A DNA stretch of 64,000 nucleotides from Drosophila persimilis (taxonomy: Eukaryota; Arthropoda; Insecta; Diptera; Drosophilidae): contig NW_020825289.1 in the NCBI RefSeq assembly GCF_003286085.1, forward strand, positions 11,222,001 through 11,286,000, read 5' to 3'. Under the pieces are notes generated by a model that searched no databases, was not told the DNA's origin, and saw nothing but the letters and a program-made list of their open reading frames with translations. Positions 62,965 to 64,000 of this stretch are shown here, piece by piece. The first letter of the stretch is position 1. Each line of letters starts with the position of its first letter. Position numbers and translations under genes: made by a program.

Positions 62965-64000
62965 CTGACTGGTAGTGGAGGGGCACATTCTTCTTTGCAA
63001 TTCGCTCTCGCTTATATGCGGCTGGCACTTTGGCCAAATTCCTTGCCCCTTTCCTTCGCACGGGACACGACAAGTGGCGGAGCGGGAGAGTCGTTGGAAC
63101 AGAAACACATGTCACAGATTTGTTTCTGTTTCTGTTTCGGAAGCACTTAAGCACTCAGCAAATTTGTTTGAAAAATCTGGAACTGGAAACTGGGAACTGG
63201 GGGACTGGTGCTGGGGCTTCGCCATCTATGGGGCAATAAATGCGGCGCATTGTTTGCTCTGGCGTTCCCGATCGCTCGGATGTGTTATTTTTAAATCCGT
63301 ACCGAGATACAGAGATACATCGAGGAGGAAGCACAACAAATTGACGATATGCCCCTTTGACACTTGAGTCCATTATTTATGCGCAGGCTCGCGATTATTT
63401 CCACATTTTACTGACTCACAGCGGGACAGGACAGGACCCAGCCCCATTCCCAGTGCCAGACAGGGGCTGACGGCTTACGGATTTCATGCACTTCCATTTC
63501 ACTCAAAAATTCGTCGCTGAGAGGCTCGTTTGGGGCCAGAGGAAGTCCACTTGCCGGGGCTTTGTCTTAAACGCTTACCAGTCCTTACCCGCTCTCCAAA
63601 ACGCTTTCTTTGGGTGATTTCTCATCTGCGTTTTGTTTGGGCCTCACTTAAGCGCATTTAAGGCTTAACGGTACCATATGACATTTGATTAATTACAAAC
63701 TTTAAATTTTGTTTGCCATTTTAGTGCCTTCGGCCATAAATCTCAACTGCATTTTCGGGCAGTCGGCTTTCCATTTCTCCAATTAGCCCTTCAGAAAGTA
63801 TCCGCAGAGTGTGAAAATGGCATCCTAATAGTCTTCAAGAAAATGTGCCGAAATGACAAAAATTTCGTAGAATCCGCAATGCTTCATCTGATGTTTTATC
63901 AGAGACTTGCAATTCAGATTTGCCTGTGGGCTAATCAAAACAGGAGGAGTGCCGTTCGGACGGGGCAGGGGCACATGTTTGTGAGTGCGAGTGTTTGGTT

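Larger units (their letters stand above)
58394..64000. other. Non-coding stretch to the right edge
   Basis: Apart from the exon-like segment at 59178 and repeats at 59752-59783 and 62929-62964, no gene is seen. A short minus-strand frame with a donor-like site near 63590 is too weak to call. Confidence 0.4.

Noticed and set aside
1..64000. CRISPR arrays, rRNA, operons or prophage-like modules
   Set aside because: No regularly spaced direct repeats with unique spacers, no rRNA-like sequence and no prokaryotic gene layout; the sequence is eukaryotic in character.

Overview
The window looks like euchromatic, mostly non-coding DNA from a Drosophila-type fly. An obscura-group species such as D. 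pseudoobscura is my best guess. The reasons are very short introns with GTAAGT donors (56-65 bp in the two best gene models), AATAAA-type poly(A) signals, a dense scatter of short microsatellites and hexamer repeats (GGCAGT, GCCAGA, GGCCCA, CGCAGT, GACGAG types), and a small PIF/Harbinger-like MITE. The species is an inference from texture. No bacterial or viral architecture is visible.

Most of the 64 kb is gene-poor. Almost every long reading frame runs through simple repeats, or is open in several frames at once, and I treat these as chance. Two spliced genes stand out. One at 28.3-28.7 kb, minus strand, has two exons and encodes a 95-residue protein with an N-terminal signal peptide that is completed only by splicing. 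One at 35.5-36.1 kb, plus strand, has three exons and encodes a 160-residue protein with four hydrophobic segments and a cysteine-rich N-terminus. It carries a TATA-like stretch upstream and an AATAAA downstream.

Weaker coding candidates follow. They are a two-exon 109-residue model at 53.1-53.6 kb (minus), a 76-codon ORF at 58.2-58.4 kb (minus), an 85-codon ORF at 30.3 kb (plus), an AT-rich 88-codon ORF at 38.2 kb (plus), and several isolated exon-like segments bounded by splice signals. The latter lie at 70-157 minus, 23541-23607 plus, 39676-39720 minus and 59178-59214 plus. The isolated exons would fit a window lying partly inside long introns of larger genes, but no complete large gene can be assembled here.

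The clearest non-genic feature is an 845-bp element at 49003-49847 with 37-bp perfect terminal inverted repeats, a TTA target duplication and clusters of an AGCTGA motif inside each end. A 350-bp tract at 2.75-3.11 kb is packed with GAGAG/CTCTC sites plus Zeste-like and GCCAT motifs and may be a promoter or Polycomb response element. A 69-nt hairpin lies at 43.8 kb. The genes show no operon-like or pathway relationship to each other.
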